From positions 992,001 to 1,056,000 of the forward strand of contig WHVD01000008.1 of the NCBI GenBank assembly GCA_015178975.1: 64,000 bases of DNA, in the 5' to 3' direction. The position numbers were made by a program, and so were the translations under genes. Source of the stretch: Hysterangium stoloniferum. Its lineage: Eukaryota > Basidiomycota > Agaricomycetes > Hysterangiales > Hysterangiaceae. Below, in pieces: positions 1 to 10,861 of this stretch. The notes below the pieces were generated by a model that saw only the letters and a program-made list of their open reading frames with translations, ran no database searches and was not told the DNA's origin. How positions within the stretch are numbered: the stretch's first letter is position 1; each line of letters starts with the position of its first letter.

Positions 1-738
1 TCAGCTGCACTCACATTCTACATCCCTTCACAATTGCAATACAATATTGCATATGGCCGCTCCCACTTTGGACCCACATGGTGTGAGAGGTATGGTGAAA
101 TACACTCAGAAAATATAGTCAGATGAGCTCCTACTATATTTCCTTTATTATTTCTGTTTTCTCTCTTTTATTATATCTATAATTAGTTTGACGACCTATG
201 TATGCGGTACATCGACTCTTGTGGGCGCACACATGCTAGACTTATGTATTCTAGCGCCCGTAGTTTAGAACTCAGACACTTTTTACACCGCAACCACGAC
301 TTACCCCGACACCTGTTAGTGTCCTGTAAGTTGTGATTGGTGTATCGTCTCGACCGTCACAGATGGGCTTTAGCTACTCACTCAATCTGAGTTTCTAACT
401 GTACCAGTCAAAACTCAATCCTTATCTCAACCCACGTGGACTACATCCACGCTACTCTATTATTCGACTCTCTAACTACTCTACTTGCACTCGAGCAGTT
501 GTCCAGAATTGCACTTAACAGTCGATTCTACTTATTTGTTCTAGCTATCTACCTTACTTTAGATAGCTACTTCTCTCTACCATATTGAACTAAGTAGTCA
601 ATATGCGTTCAGTTTGTATTAGACTTAGACAGTCAATACATTGTGGTATCGTACCTAAACGGTCAATATTCTTCGTATATAGAACGGTTAGAACTTCTAC
701 CACTCTTCACACATGGTATGGGTTTGTACTCAGAAGGT

Positions 739-1491
739 AAGGTATTCCATGTTTACTATACTCTATTGTCATTGCTAACCCCCCATTAGACCATGAGGAG
801 TCTCCTAGGTCATCAATGTCACCATTGTCACCTCATTCTCTTCAAGTGCCCACTACGGCCTCCCCTTATCACACAGTGCCACATCCTGTCGAGCCGCACT
901 CCTACTCAGAGGGTATGTTGTACTTAGCTGACTATTATTTTCTCTCATCACTGAGATGCCAATTAGGCGACACACAGTGTCTTGTGTCACTGCTGTCCTG
1001 TTATCTGTCTCAAAGGCAGCACTCTGGCTTGTATGATCCTCCAATGGAGTCGGATGAATCTGCACCTATTCTCAGCCCATTAAGGATGCATTCACATCTG
1101 CAAGGTGTGTATTTTACTGTTCAGGAAGGCCTTTTCCTTTTTATCATTGAATAATTCACTAGATGAAGTGTTACCCATGTCCTCCTCCTTATCCTATTCC
1201 CCCCAAACGAACCCTACCACCTTGTCGTCTCACTCAATGACCTCTAGTGCGGACCCTCTCGCCCACCATCCTTATTATGGTGACACTTTCCACCATGATG
1301 TTGGCACAGTGTCAGGCTCCCAGCCTCTCCAGTGGAGCTTGCCCTTCACCAGCCCTCTGACAAGACTTCAAGCTGTTGACGAGCCTCAAAATGTAATGCT
1401 CCAGTCTTTTGCGGAAGCTTTCCTGGAATTCATTGGATTCTCGTTGAGCAACCTATGGGTCGGAGGTTGTATTATTTCATATCCTCACTAG
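739..1491 (+). pseudogene. Gene X, copy A (unidentified repeat-borne gene, frameshifted)
   Basis: I do not recognise this protein. It is homologous to a second copy at 8534-10269 on the opposite strand. Exon 1 ends at 1104, an intron with GT-AG ends spans 1105-1162, and exon 2 runs to the stop at 1491. The same intron sits at the same place in the other copy (8990-9045), so this was a real spliced gene. The product is rich in Pro, Ser and His, with a shared block around YDPPMESDES and a C-terminal block AFLEFIGFSLSNL. Against copy B, a one-base deletion near 770 breaks the frame before the conserved NPPLD motif. DNA similarity to copy B extends beyond the ORF, from about 110 to 1536, so X travels as part of a repeat. 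Function unknown. Confidence 0.55.
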
Positions 1492-1616
1492 AGGACCACA
1501 CTAATTGCTATCATCACATTCATTTGGTCCCCATCTCTGTCTAGTTGGTTGAGATCAGTGACAAGAACAAGACATTAAATAGCTCAGTGCAATAGTACCA
1601 TGTAAACATGAACTCA

Positions 1617-2716
1617 TCAATGGTCCAGCTTGCCTCTCCTCACAGTAGTGATCTGTATCATGAGATGATTCACCCTCACATCCAGGCATCGTGCCTCCAC
1701 AAGACTTAGAGGGGTGAATACATTCAATGTGTTTCTTTTGACAATGTTTGCAAGGCCACCTGCAAAAAAGAATAAAGTGTGAATATGGTAATGAAGCAAA
1801 CTGAATGTGGGAACGAACTCAGCATCGCACCAGACCTTTTCGGCATGACAACCAGTGCAGGCCATTTTCACCCTCAAGCCTTGGCCCTTCTCTTTGCGTG
1901 GGTCATCTGTACATTCACCCCTGTATCAATGCAATGCTGACATGGCCATGCCCTCTCACACCTGATATTTTTCTGGTGACAGGGTGCACAACAGAGCTTT
2001 GGACTGGGGAGTGGGGGGAAAATGCATCGAGTGCCACACTCTGAGCAGCGAGAGCAAGGTAATTCGCCATCACATGTAACAGCATCAATTTTGCATGTAG
2101 CACATATTTTGTCAGGGGGTTGAGAGGGGTGGATAGTGGATAGACGGAATGGGGGTACCTGCCCTAGCCTGAGGTTACTGGGGGCGGTGGGGATAGGAGA
2201 GAGATGGAGACATTTTGAGCCAGATTTCGTGCAAGCAGAGCAGGACTGGTTGCCATCGCACCTGTGTGCACATGAGTGTGGATGTAGTATGAAAGATCCA
2301 ATCCAATGGGCAACTCACACTAGCTTCTTCTTCCTACACCCCTCACAATCATTGATGCACATCTGTGCCCTCCCCTTACTTTTGCAGCTGCTACAGGGCC
2401 TTTCTTCGTTGCAATGTGTCTTTTCGTGGCAACAGTTAGTACAGGCCCACAATACGTGGTGATAGGGGATAAGGGCCCTAGGATTTTCCATGGCGATGTG
2501 TGAGAAGAATACTATGAGAGAGAGGGAGCCCAATAAAAAGAAAAATGTGTATATGATGCTTTGTGAGATTCCAATCCATAAATGCCTTGCACCTTGTTTC
2601 ACTTTGTGAGGATGACCCACAGGTCCCATCAGAATTATATAATTTCCAGCTGCAACTTCTTCAAAACTGGATGCCTCATCTGTAGATTCCCCCATTTCAC
2701 TTCCATGCATGCACAC
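1617..2716 (-). pseudogene. Gene Y, copy A: tandem Zn2Cys6 modules (frameshifted)
   Basis: Read on the minus strand, this is a chain of zinc-cluster modules with the spacing C-x2-C-x6-C-x5-C-x2-C-x6/8-C. Module 1 (about 2400-2320) begins CTNC and is complete. Module 2 begins CEGC and is completed across an intron (donor after CTAGT near 2312, acceptor before GTGCGATGG near 2231). Module 3 begins CATC (about 2100-2020). Module 4 begins CAPC. Module 5 begins CTGC (about 1855) and runs into a last intron. A one-base frameshift near 1920 separates module 4 from module 5, so the copy is probably dead. A single Zn2Cys6 module is the DNA-binding domain of Gal4-like fungal regulators; an array of five is not a family I know. 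The N-terminus (MCMHGSEMGESTDEASSFEE) matches copy B at 10862-11870. Confidence 0.6.
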
Positions 2717-2799
2717 TCAACACATGTTACTCTCCCTATTTTAATGTCCTTTTTTTTCATTCTGTTTCCTTAAAAATGTCACAAAAGTGAAAACCTCCA

Positions 2800-3061
2800 G
2801 GCCTGAGCAGGTCAGTCAGATGCTTGTTGAGGAACAAAGACACCACACATATTCCCTTTGTTCTTTTATCACGTGACACATACTTAGTGATTATTTATTT
2901 CATGTATATACAATATGTAGTTCGGTTAGGGCAGAGTTATAGTAACTAACAATGTGTAAACAAACCACAGTAACAATGATAATAGGGGCTACTTTTTAAC
3001 AATGCTCAGATGTGCTGACTGACAGATCATGCCTGATTTTGTTGAAGACTTGGACCAGGCC
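2800..3061. other. Interval without a recognised gene
   Basis: AT-rich sequence between gene Y copy A and the inverted-repeat element. I see no gene or clear repeat here. Confidence 0.5.
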
Positions 3062-3064
3062 TGT

Positions 3065-3750
3065 CACTGGAGGCACCCCAAGATTTTTGGAGTTGCAAAA
3101 CCTTCAGAAAATCTTGCTATTTGGCCAAATTTGCTAAGCATTCTTTGAACTGGAAAAACTGTTCGGAAATCTTGAGTTTTAGTAGGTTTTTCTGAGGACA
3201 AAAATTGTATCTGAAAACCCTAAAAATGTTGATCAGGAAATTCTAAGGAAACATTGTTGGAAATAGCCTATTTTCTGTGGATTTTCTAAATAGGAAAATT
3301 CTTAAAAAACCCTGGGTTTTGTTAGGGTTTTTCCACCCAACAGAATTCTATGAAAACTGTAATAATTTGCCTAGAGAAATCAATTGAAAACCACATATTT
3401 CTACTCAATTTTTCTGCTCAGGGAATTGGGTGAAAACTGTAATTTTTTGCCAGGAAAATCTTGTGCCAAGACAAAGTTTTGTTAATGTTTTGTCAAGGGG
3501 AAAACCATAATGAAATTGACAATTTAATTATATGGGAAATCATTGAATAATTATAGATTTCAATAAGATTTTCCTTGGCCACAAACACTATGGAAATTCA
3601 AAAAATGTGTTGGTGAAATCTTGAAGAAATTAACATTTTCACATGACTTTCTTAAAGGTTTTTCAAGATGAGAAACCTTGAACTGATTTTTCCTGATTGA
3701 GCATGATTCACAATTTTTTGGAATGGTACAGTGGGATTCACAAATATTTA
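3065..3750 (+). repeat. Left unique arm of the fold-back element
   Basis: 686 bp of AT-rich, non-coding sequence that matches the reverse complement of 7581-8266. The only difference found is a CpG/CpA transition at 3165/8166. Confidence 0.9.
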
Positions 3751-5230
3751 AGAGGATTGTTTTAGATTCAGGTAGATTCTTTTAGATTCACATAGATTCA
3801 GATAGATGCTTTTAGATTCACATAGATTCAGATAGATTATTTTGGATTCAGGTAGATTATTTTAGATTCAGGTAGATTCTTGTAGATTCAGATAGATTCT
3901 TTTAGATTCAGATAGATTCTTTTAGATTCAGATAGATTCTTTTAGATTCAGATAGATTCTTTTAGATTCAGATAGATTCTTTTAGATTCAGATAGATTCT
4001 TTTAGATTCAGATAGATTCTTTTGGATTCTTTTGGATTCTTTTAGATTCAGATAGATTTTTTTAGATTCTTTTAGATTCTTTTAGATTCAGATAGATTCT
4101 TTTGGATTCAGATAGATTCTTTTAGATTCAGATAGATTCTTTTACATTCAGATAGATTCTTTTAGATTCAGATAGATTCTTTTAGATTCAGATAGATTTT
4201 TTTAGATTCTTTTAGATTCTTTTAGATTCTTTTAGATTCTTTTAGATTCAGATAGATTCTTTTAGATTCTTTTAGATTCTTTTAGATTCAGATATATTCT
4301 TTTAGATTCAGGTAGATTCTTTTAGATTCAGATAGATTCTTTTGGATTCTTTTGGATTCTTTTAGATTCTTTTAGATTCACATAGAGTATTTTAGATTCT
4401 TGTAGATTCTTTTAGATTCTTTTAGATTCACATAGATTCAGATAGATTCTTTTCAATTCACATAGATTCAGATAGATTATTTTAGATTCAGGTAGATTCT
4501 TGTAGATTCAGATAGATTCTTTTAGATTCAGATAGATTCTCTTAGATTCATATAGATTCAGATAGATTCTTTTAGATTCACATAGATTCTTTTAGATTCA
4601 GGTAGATTCTTTTAGATTCAGGTAGATTCTTTTAGATTCTTTTAGATTCTTTTAGATTCTTTTAGATTCTTTTAGATTCAGGTAGATTCTTTTAGATTCA
4701 GATAGATTCAGATAGATTCTTTTAGATTCTTTTAGATTCACATAGATTCTTTTAGATTCTTTTAGATTCACATATATTCTTTTAGATTCAGGTAGATTCT
4801 TGTAGATTCAGATAGATTCAGATAGATTATTTTAGATTCAGGTAGATTCTTGTAGATTCAGATAGATTCTTTTAGATTCAGATAGATTCTTTTAGATTCA
4901 GATAGATTCTTTTCGATTCAGATAGATTTTTTTAGATTCACATAGATTCTTTTAGATTCAGGTAGATTCTTTTAGATTCACATAGATTCTTTTAGATTCT
5001 TTTAGATTCTTTTAGATTCACATAGATTCAGATAGATTCACATAGATTCACATAGATTCAAATAGATTCAAATAGATTCACATAGATTATTTTGGATTCA
5101 GGTAGATTCTTGTAGATTCAGATAGATTCAGATAGATTCTTTTAGATTCACATAGATTATTTTAGATTCAGGTAGATTCTTGTAGATTCACATAGATTCA
5201 CATAGATTCACATAGATTCAGATATATTCT
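3751..5230 (+). repeat. Decamer minisatellite, left half
   Basis: About 148 tandem 10-bp units of the form AGATTC plus four variable bases, mostly TTTT, AGAT, ACAT, AGGT or TTGT. The 10-bp phase never slips across the whole tract, although unit order varies. TTTT-type and AGAT-type units often alternate, giving a 20-bp higher-order period. Confidence 0.95.
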
Positions 5231-7570
5231 AGAATCTATCTGAATCTATGTGAATCTATCTGAATCTAAAAGAATCTAAAAGAATCTATGTGAATCTATG
5301 TGAATCTAAAAGAATCTACCTGAATCTAAAAGAATCTATGTGAATCTAAAAGAATCTATCTGAATCTATGTGAATCTAAAAGAATCTATCTGAATCGAAA
5401 AGAATCTATCTCAATCTATGTGAATCTAAAAGAATCTATCTGAATCTACAAAAATCTACCTGAATCTAAAATAATCTATCTGAATCTAAAAGAATCTATC
5501 TGAATCTATGTGAATCTAAAGGAATCTATCTGAATCTAAAAGAATCTATCTGAATCCACAAGAATCTACCTGAATCTAAAATAATCTATGTGAATCTAAA
5601 AGAATCTATCTGAATCTATCTGAATCTATCTGAATCTATCTGAATCTACAAGAATCTACCTGAATCTAAAAGAATCTATGTGAATCTATTTGAATCTATT
5701 TGAATCTATGTGAATCTATGTGAATCTATCTGAATCTATGTGAATCTAAAAGAATCTAAAAGAATCTAAAAGAATCTATGTGAATCTAAAAGAATCTACC
5801 TGAATCTAAAAGAATCTATGTGAATCTAAAAAAATCTATCTGAATCGAAAAGAATCTATCTGAATCTAAAAGAATCTATCTGAATCTAAAAGAATCTATC
5901 TGAATCTAAAAGAATCTATCTGAATCTACAAGAATCTACCTGAATCTAAAATAATCTATGTGAATCTAAAAGAATCTATTTGAATCTATGTGAATCTATG
6001 TGAATCTATCTGAATCTAAAAGAATCTAAAAGAATCTATGTGAATCTAAAAGAATCTACCTGAATCTAAAAGAATCTATGTGAATCTAAAAGAATCTATC
6101 TGAATCTAAAAGAATCTATCTGAATCTAAAAGAATCTATCTGAATTTAAAAGAATCTATCTGAATCTAAAAGAATCTATCTGAATCCAAAAGAATCTATC
6201 TGAATTTAAAAGAATCTATCTGAATCTAAAAGAATCTATCTGAATCTAAAAGAATCTATCTGAATCTAAAAGAATCTATCTGAATCTAAAAGAATCTATC
6301 TGAATTTAAAAGAATCTATCTGAATCTAAAAGAATCTATCTGAATCTAAAAGAATCTATCTGAATCCAAAAGAATCTATCTGAATTTAAAAGAATCTATC
6401 TGAATCTAAAAGAATCTATCTGAATCTAAAAGAATCTATCTGAATCCAAAAGAATCTATCTGAATCCAAAAGAATCTACCTGAATCTAAAAGAATCTATC
6501 TGAATCTAAAAGAATCTAAAAGAATCTATCTGAATCTATGTGAATCTAAAAGAATCTAACTGAATCTATCTGAATCTAAAAGAATCTACCTGAATCTAAA
6601 AGAATCTATGTGAATCTAAAAGAATCTATCTGAATCTACAAGAATCTACCTGAATCTAAAATAATCTATCTGAATCTATGTGAATTGAAAAGAATCTATC
6701 TGAATCTATGTGAATCTAAAAGAATCTAAAAGAATCTACAAGAATCTACCTGAATCTAAAAGAATCTATGTGAATCTAAAAGAATCTATCTGAATCTAAA
6801 AGAATCTATCTGAATCTATGTGAATCTAAAGGAATCTATCTGAATCTAAAAGAATCTATCTGAATCTAAAAGAATCTACCTGAATCTAAAAGAATCTATC
6901 TGAATCTAAAAGAATCTATCTGAATCCAAAAGAATCTATCTGAATCCAAAAGAATCTATCTGAATTTAAAAGAATCTATCTGAATCTAAAAGAATCTATC
7001 TGAATCTAAAAGAATCTATCTGAATCTAAAAGAATCTATCTGAATCTAAAAGAATCTATCTGAATCTAAAAGAATCTATCTGAATCCAAAAGAATCTATC
7101 TGAATTTAAAAGAATCTATCTGAATCTAAAAGAATCTATCTGAATCTCAAAGAATCTATCTCAATCCAAAAGAATCTATCTGAATCCAAAAGAATCTATC
7201 TGAATCTAAAAGAATCTATCTGAATCTAAAAGAATCTACCTGAATCTAAAAGAATCTACCTGAATCTAAAAGAATCTATCTGAATCTAAAAGAATCTATC
7301 TGAATCTAAAAGAATCTATCTGAATCTAAAAGAATCTATCTGAATCTAAAAGAATCTATCTGAATCTAAAAGAATCTATCTGAATCTAAAAGAATCTATC
7401 TGAATCTAAAAGAATCTATCTGAATCTAAAAGAATCTATCTGAATCTACAAGAATCTACCTGAATCTAAAATAATCTACCTGAATCCAAAATAATCTATC
7501 TGAATCTATGTGAATCTAAAAGCATCTATCTGAATCTATGTGAATCTAAAAGAATCTACCTGAATCTAAA
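5231..7570 (-). repeat. Decamer minisatellite, right half (inverted)
   Basis: About 234 tandem units of the same decamer on the minus strand (plus-strand form AGAATCTATC / TGAATCTAAA). It starts directly at the palindrome centre ATTCT|AGAAT. The terminal units (7311-7570) mirror the left array's first units (3761-4020) variant by variant; further in, the two halves differ in unit order and number. Units with TTTAAA and CCAAA variants appear here more often than on the left. Confidence 0.95.
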
Positions 7571-8266
7571 ACAATCCTCTTAAATATTTGTGAATCCCAC
7601 TGTACCATTCCAAAAAATTGTGAATCATGCTCAATCAGGAAAAATCAGTTCAAGGTTTCTCATCTTGAAAAACCTTTAAGAAAGTCATGTGAAAATGTTA
7701 ATTTCTTCAAGATTTCACCAACACATTTTTTGAATTTCCATAGTGTTTGTGGCCAAGGAAAATCTTATTGAAATCTATAATTATTCAATGATTTCCCATA
7801 TAATTAAATTGTCAATTTCATTATGGTTTTCCCCTTGACAAAACATTAACAAAACTTTGTCTTGGCACAAGATTTTCCTGGCAAAAAATTACAGTTTTCA
7901 CCCAATTCCCTGAGCAGAAAAATTGAGTAGAAATATGTGGTTTTCAATTGATTTCTCTAGGCAAATTATTACAGTTTTCATAGAATTCTGTTGGGTGGAA
8001 AAACCCTAACAAAACCCAGGGTTTTTTAAGAATTTTCCTATTTAGAAAATCCACAGAAAATAGGCTATTTCCAACAATGTTTCCTTAGAATTTCCTGATC
8101 AACATTTTTAGGGTTTTCAGATACAATTTTTGTCCTCAGAAAAACCTACTAAAACTCAAGATTTCTGAACAGTTTTTCCAGTTCAAAGAATGCTTAGCAA
8201 ATTTGGCCAAATAGCAAGATTTTCTGAAGGTTTTGCAACTCCAAAAATCTTGGGGTGCCTCCAGTG
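7571..8266 (-). repeat. Right unique arm of the fold-back element
   Basis: Reverse complement of the left arm, ending in the CAGTG terminus at 8266 and followed by TGT (8267-8269). Confidence 0.9.
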
Positions 8267-8269
8267 TGT

Positions 8270-8375
8270 CCAGGCTGGTCAGGTGACCTACTTAGACCTG
8301 AACAGGTCATGTGAAACTGAACAGGCTTATCTGTTCAGGCTTGGACAGGTCATGTGAAGCTGCCCAGGCCTGGTG
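8270..8375. repeat. Short direct repeats just outside the fold-back element
   Basis: The string CAGGTCATGTGAA occurs twice, each time preceded by GAACAGG- or GGACAGG-like sequence and followed by CTG. This is a small imperfect tandem duplication. Confidence 0.5.
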
Positions 8376-9314
8376 ATGTCGACTAAATTAAATTAAAAAA
8401 AGGTGGAGTGGTTCAACCCTGACAGAACCATACAACTCCCTCGCCTCTCTCTTATGTTTGTTCTAGCTCTAATTAAATCTTTGATTACTAACTCTCATTG
8501 TAGCGGATGACTGATCTGATTCTAATGATACAATTATACAAATGAAAAACCAAGTCTAAATAAGTATTTTGTCATATCATCCAGGCTACGTGAATGTGAA
8601 TGAAAATGACTTTGGAAAGTGATTGACAGGAAACCAAGGAAACCAAGTACACTGCAGAAAAATGTAGACCAAGTGGACACAACCACAGCAATTAGTGTGA
8701 CTCGGTAGTGAGGATATAAAATAACACAACCTCTAACCCTTAGGTTGCTCAATGAGGATCCAACAAATTCCAGGAAAGCTTCCACAAAGGATGGGAGCAT
8801 TATTTTAGGGCTAGTGAAGGGGAACCTCCCCTGGAGAGGTTGTGAGCCCAACCCTGTGCCAACATCATCATGGAAAGTGTCACATGCATAAAAAGGATGG
8901 CCTGCACTTGAGGTTGTTGAATCACACGACAAGGTGGTAGGGCTCATTTGGGGGGCATGAGATAAGGAGGAACCTGGGTGACACTTCATCTAGTCAATTA
9001 TTCAATGACAAAAGAAAATGGCTTTCTGAAGAGTGAAATACATACCTTGTCCATGAAAATCCATCCCTAATGGGCTGAGACTGCCTGCAGATTCATCTGA
9101 CACCATTGGAGGATCATACCAGCCAGAGTGCCCCCTTTGAGACCCATAGCAGGACACCGGCAACACAGGCTGCTGTCCATCCCCTAATTGGCATCTCAGC
9201 GAGAAAAAATAATAGTCAGCTGAGCACAACATACCCTCTGAGTACAAGCACAGCTCCACAGGACATGGCATTGTGTGATAAAGGGAGGTGGTAGTGGGGA
9301 CTTGAGGAGGATGG

Positions 9315-9899
9315 TGTTACGACCCATTCCCGGATGTTTCAATATCTGACTTCCGGTCTCCCACTCCCGACTTCCGATCCCCGACTTCCGACTTTGACCT
9401 CTGACTACGGAACATCATAGTTACCGTATCATCCGCATGCTTCCCTTGTTCCGCATTTGGTAATTTGTCCGTTGACAAGTATTCACTCGTTTGTTTGTTA
9501 TATTCCTGTTACGGAATATTGCCTTCCTAATATGTCTTATTGTATTTCCGTTTTAAGAACACTTCCGTTTCCGTCTTATTATGGTCTTAGTTTGTAGCAC
9601 AATAACGAGCAGACTTATATTAGTTTCCGCGAATTTGTACTTTACCTTAGATCTGATATCGACTTAGTTTCTTATTCCTTCTCCCGTCTTTCTGTACGCT
9701 CGATATTCGGAACTCTTCGGAACTCTGAATATCCGTAACTCCCATCACAAGTCTCACCTCCGAAATTAAGGACATTGAGCGTTTGTGTAGAGGCGCAGCA
9801 CATAAGCTGAAGCCGACGTCCTGACCCTATCTAGTTGTTCCCGACCTTCCGGTGACTTCCCGATAGTTCCGGAATAAGTTCCCAACACGGCACTTAACA
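9315..9899 (+). mobile_element. Solo LTR, Ty3/gypsy family, TSD GATGG
   Basis: Begins TGTTACGAC and ends ACTTAACA, flanked by perfect 5-bp duplications GATGG at 9310-9314 and 9900-9904. It shares the near-terminal GCGCAGC..CATAAGCTGAAG block with the other LTRs of this window. It inserted into gene X copy B. Confidence 0.9.
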
Positions 9900-10063
9900 G
9901 ATGGGATGACAATGGTGACATGGGGGATCCAGGAGATAACTCGTAGTCTAATGGGGGGTTAGCAGCAACAGGTAGAGTATAGTGAGCATGGAATATCTTG
10001 CCTTTCCCATTCAAACACACATTGCATGGGTCCAAAGTGGGAGCAGCGATAGGTACCATTGTG

Positions 10064-10141
10064 TTGGGATTGTGAAGAGATGTAGAGCACAGGTGAGATA
10101 AATTGGGATTGTGAAGAGATGTAGAGCACAGGTGAGATAAA
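10064..10141. repeat. Perfect 39-bp tandem duplication
   Basis: Two identical 39-bp units (10064-10102 and 10103-10141) in gene X copy B. The length keeps the reading frame. Confidence 0.95.
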
Positions 10142-10861
10142 TTGGGCCATGTCTGGAATACCAGGGATGGGGACCTGGCAGAAGTAGGAGGATTGTGACC
10201 TATTGTGAAGAGTGGTGGAAGTTCTAACCGTTCTATATATGATGAATATCGACCGTTTAGGTGCGACACGATGATGTATTGACTATCTAAGTCTAATACA
10301 GACCAAAGGTATATTGACTGTTTAGTTCAATACGGTCGAGTGAATTAGCTATCTAAAGTAGAATAGAGAGCTAAAACAAATAAAGGAGAGTCGACTGTAA
10401 ATATGATTCTGAATGACTGCTCGAGTATTGAAGAGAATAATGAGAGAGTCAAATAACAGAGTAGCATGGATGTAGTCCACACAGATTGAGATAATGGTTT
10501 GAGTAAGTCTGGTGCATATGCACCCACAAGAGTCAATGTACCAAATGCATAGGCCGTCAAAGTAAATATATGTGTATGATAAAATAGAGAGAAAATATAA
10601 ATAATAATGGAAATATAGTGTGGGCTCTTGTGGACTATATTTCGGAAAATATTTTGCAGTATCTCTCACACCTATTTTGCAGGTCATTATAGAGAATGAA
10701 ACTAATGGGCGGCCTACAATGCACCCTGTGAACTGCTGTTGTGTGAATCAGCATTGGGAGCACAGACAGCTGTGTGATTATGGGGGCTTTGATGGGAATA
10801 GGGGAATAGAGGGGACTCCAGAGGTGTGACTCTGTCTAGTGATCGAGTTCAGTGATGAGAA

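Larger units (their letters stand above)
3065..8266. mobile_element. Giant fold-back element: near-perfect inverted repeat with a 10-bp array
   Basis: The ends are exact inverses: CACTGGAGGCACCCCAAG starts at 3065 and its complement ends at 8266. Pairing position p with 11331-p, I compared 3065-4020 with 7311-8266 and found one mismatch (3165 G against 8166) and no indel. The core is a decamer array that switches strand at 5230/5231 with no spacer. The arms differ in total length (2166 and 3036 bp). The element is flanked by TGT at 3062-3064 and 8267-8269, compatible with a 3-bp target duplication. CACTG/CAGTG ends with a 3-bp duplication resemble CACTA-type (CMC) elements, and the architecture resembles fold-back elements. 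No ORF of useful length lies inside, so it would be non-autonomous. Classification is inference. Confidence 0.8.
8534..10269 (-). pseudogene. Gene X, copy B (split by a solo LTR)
   Basis: Minus-strand homologue of 739-1491. Exon 1 fragments lie at about 10180-9900 and 9314-9046, separated by a solo LTR (9315-9899). Removing the LTR and one target duplicate rejoins sequence collinear with copy A. The intron 8990-9045 (GT-AG) is conserved with copy A. Exon 2 starts ATGAAGTGTCAC at 8989. Near 8975 the sequence is two bases shorter than copy A, which shifts the frame. Upstream, a perfect 39-bp tandem duplication adds 13 residues twice. Part of the product (NVCLNGKGKIFHAHY, LPVAANPPLDYEL) is better preserved here than in copy A. 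Function unknown. Confidence 0.5.

Noticed and set aside
3751..7570. CRISPR-like or telomere-like array
   Set aside because: The units are contiguous decamers without spacers, the array is internal and reverses strand; neither CRISPR nor telomere repeats look like this.
3065..8266. Assembly fold-back artefact
   Set aside because: The two array halves differ in length and unit order beyond the first 260 bp, and TGT flanks and different outer sequences fit an inserted element. Not fully excluded, hence the long-read check proposed.
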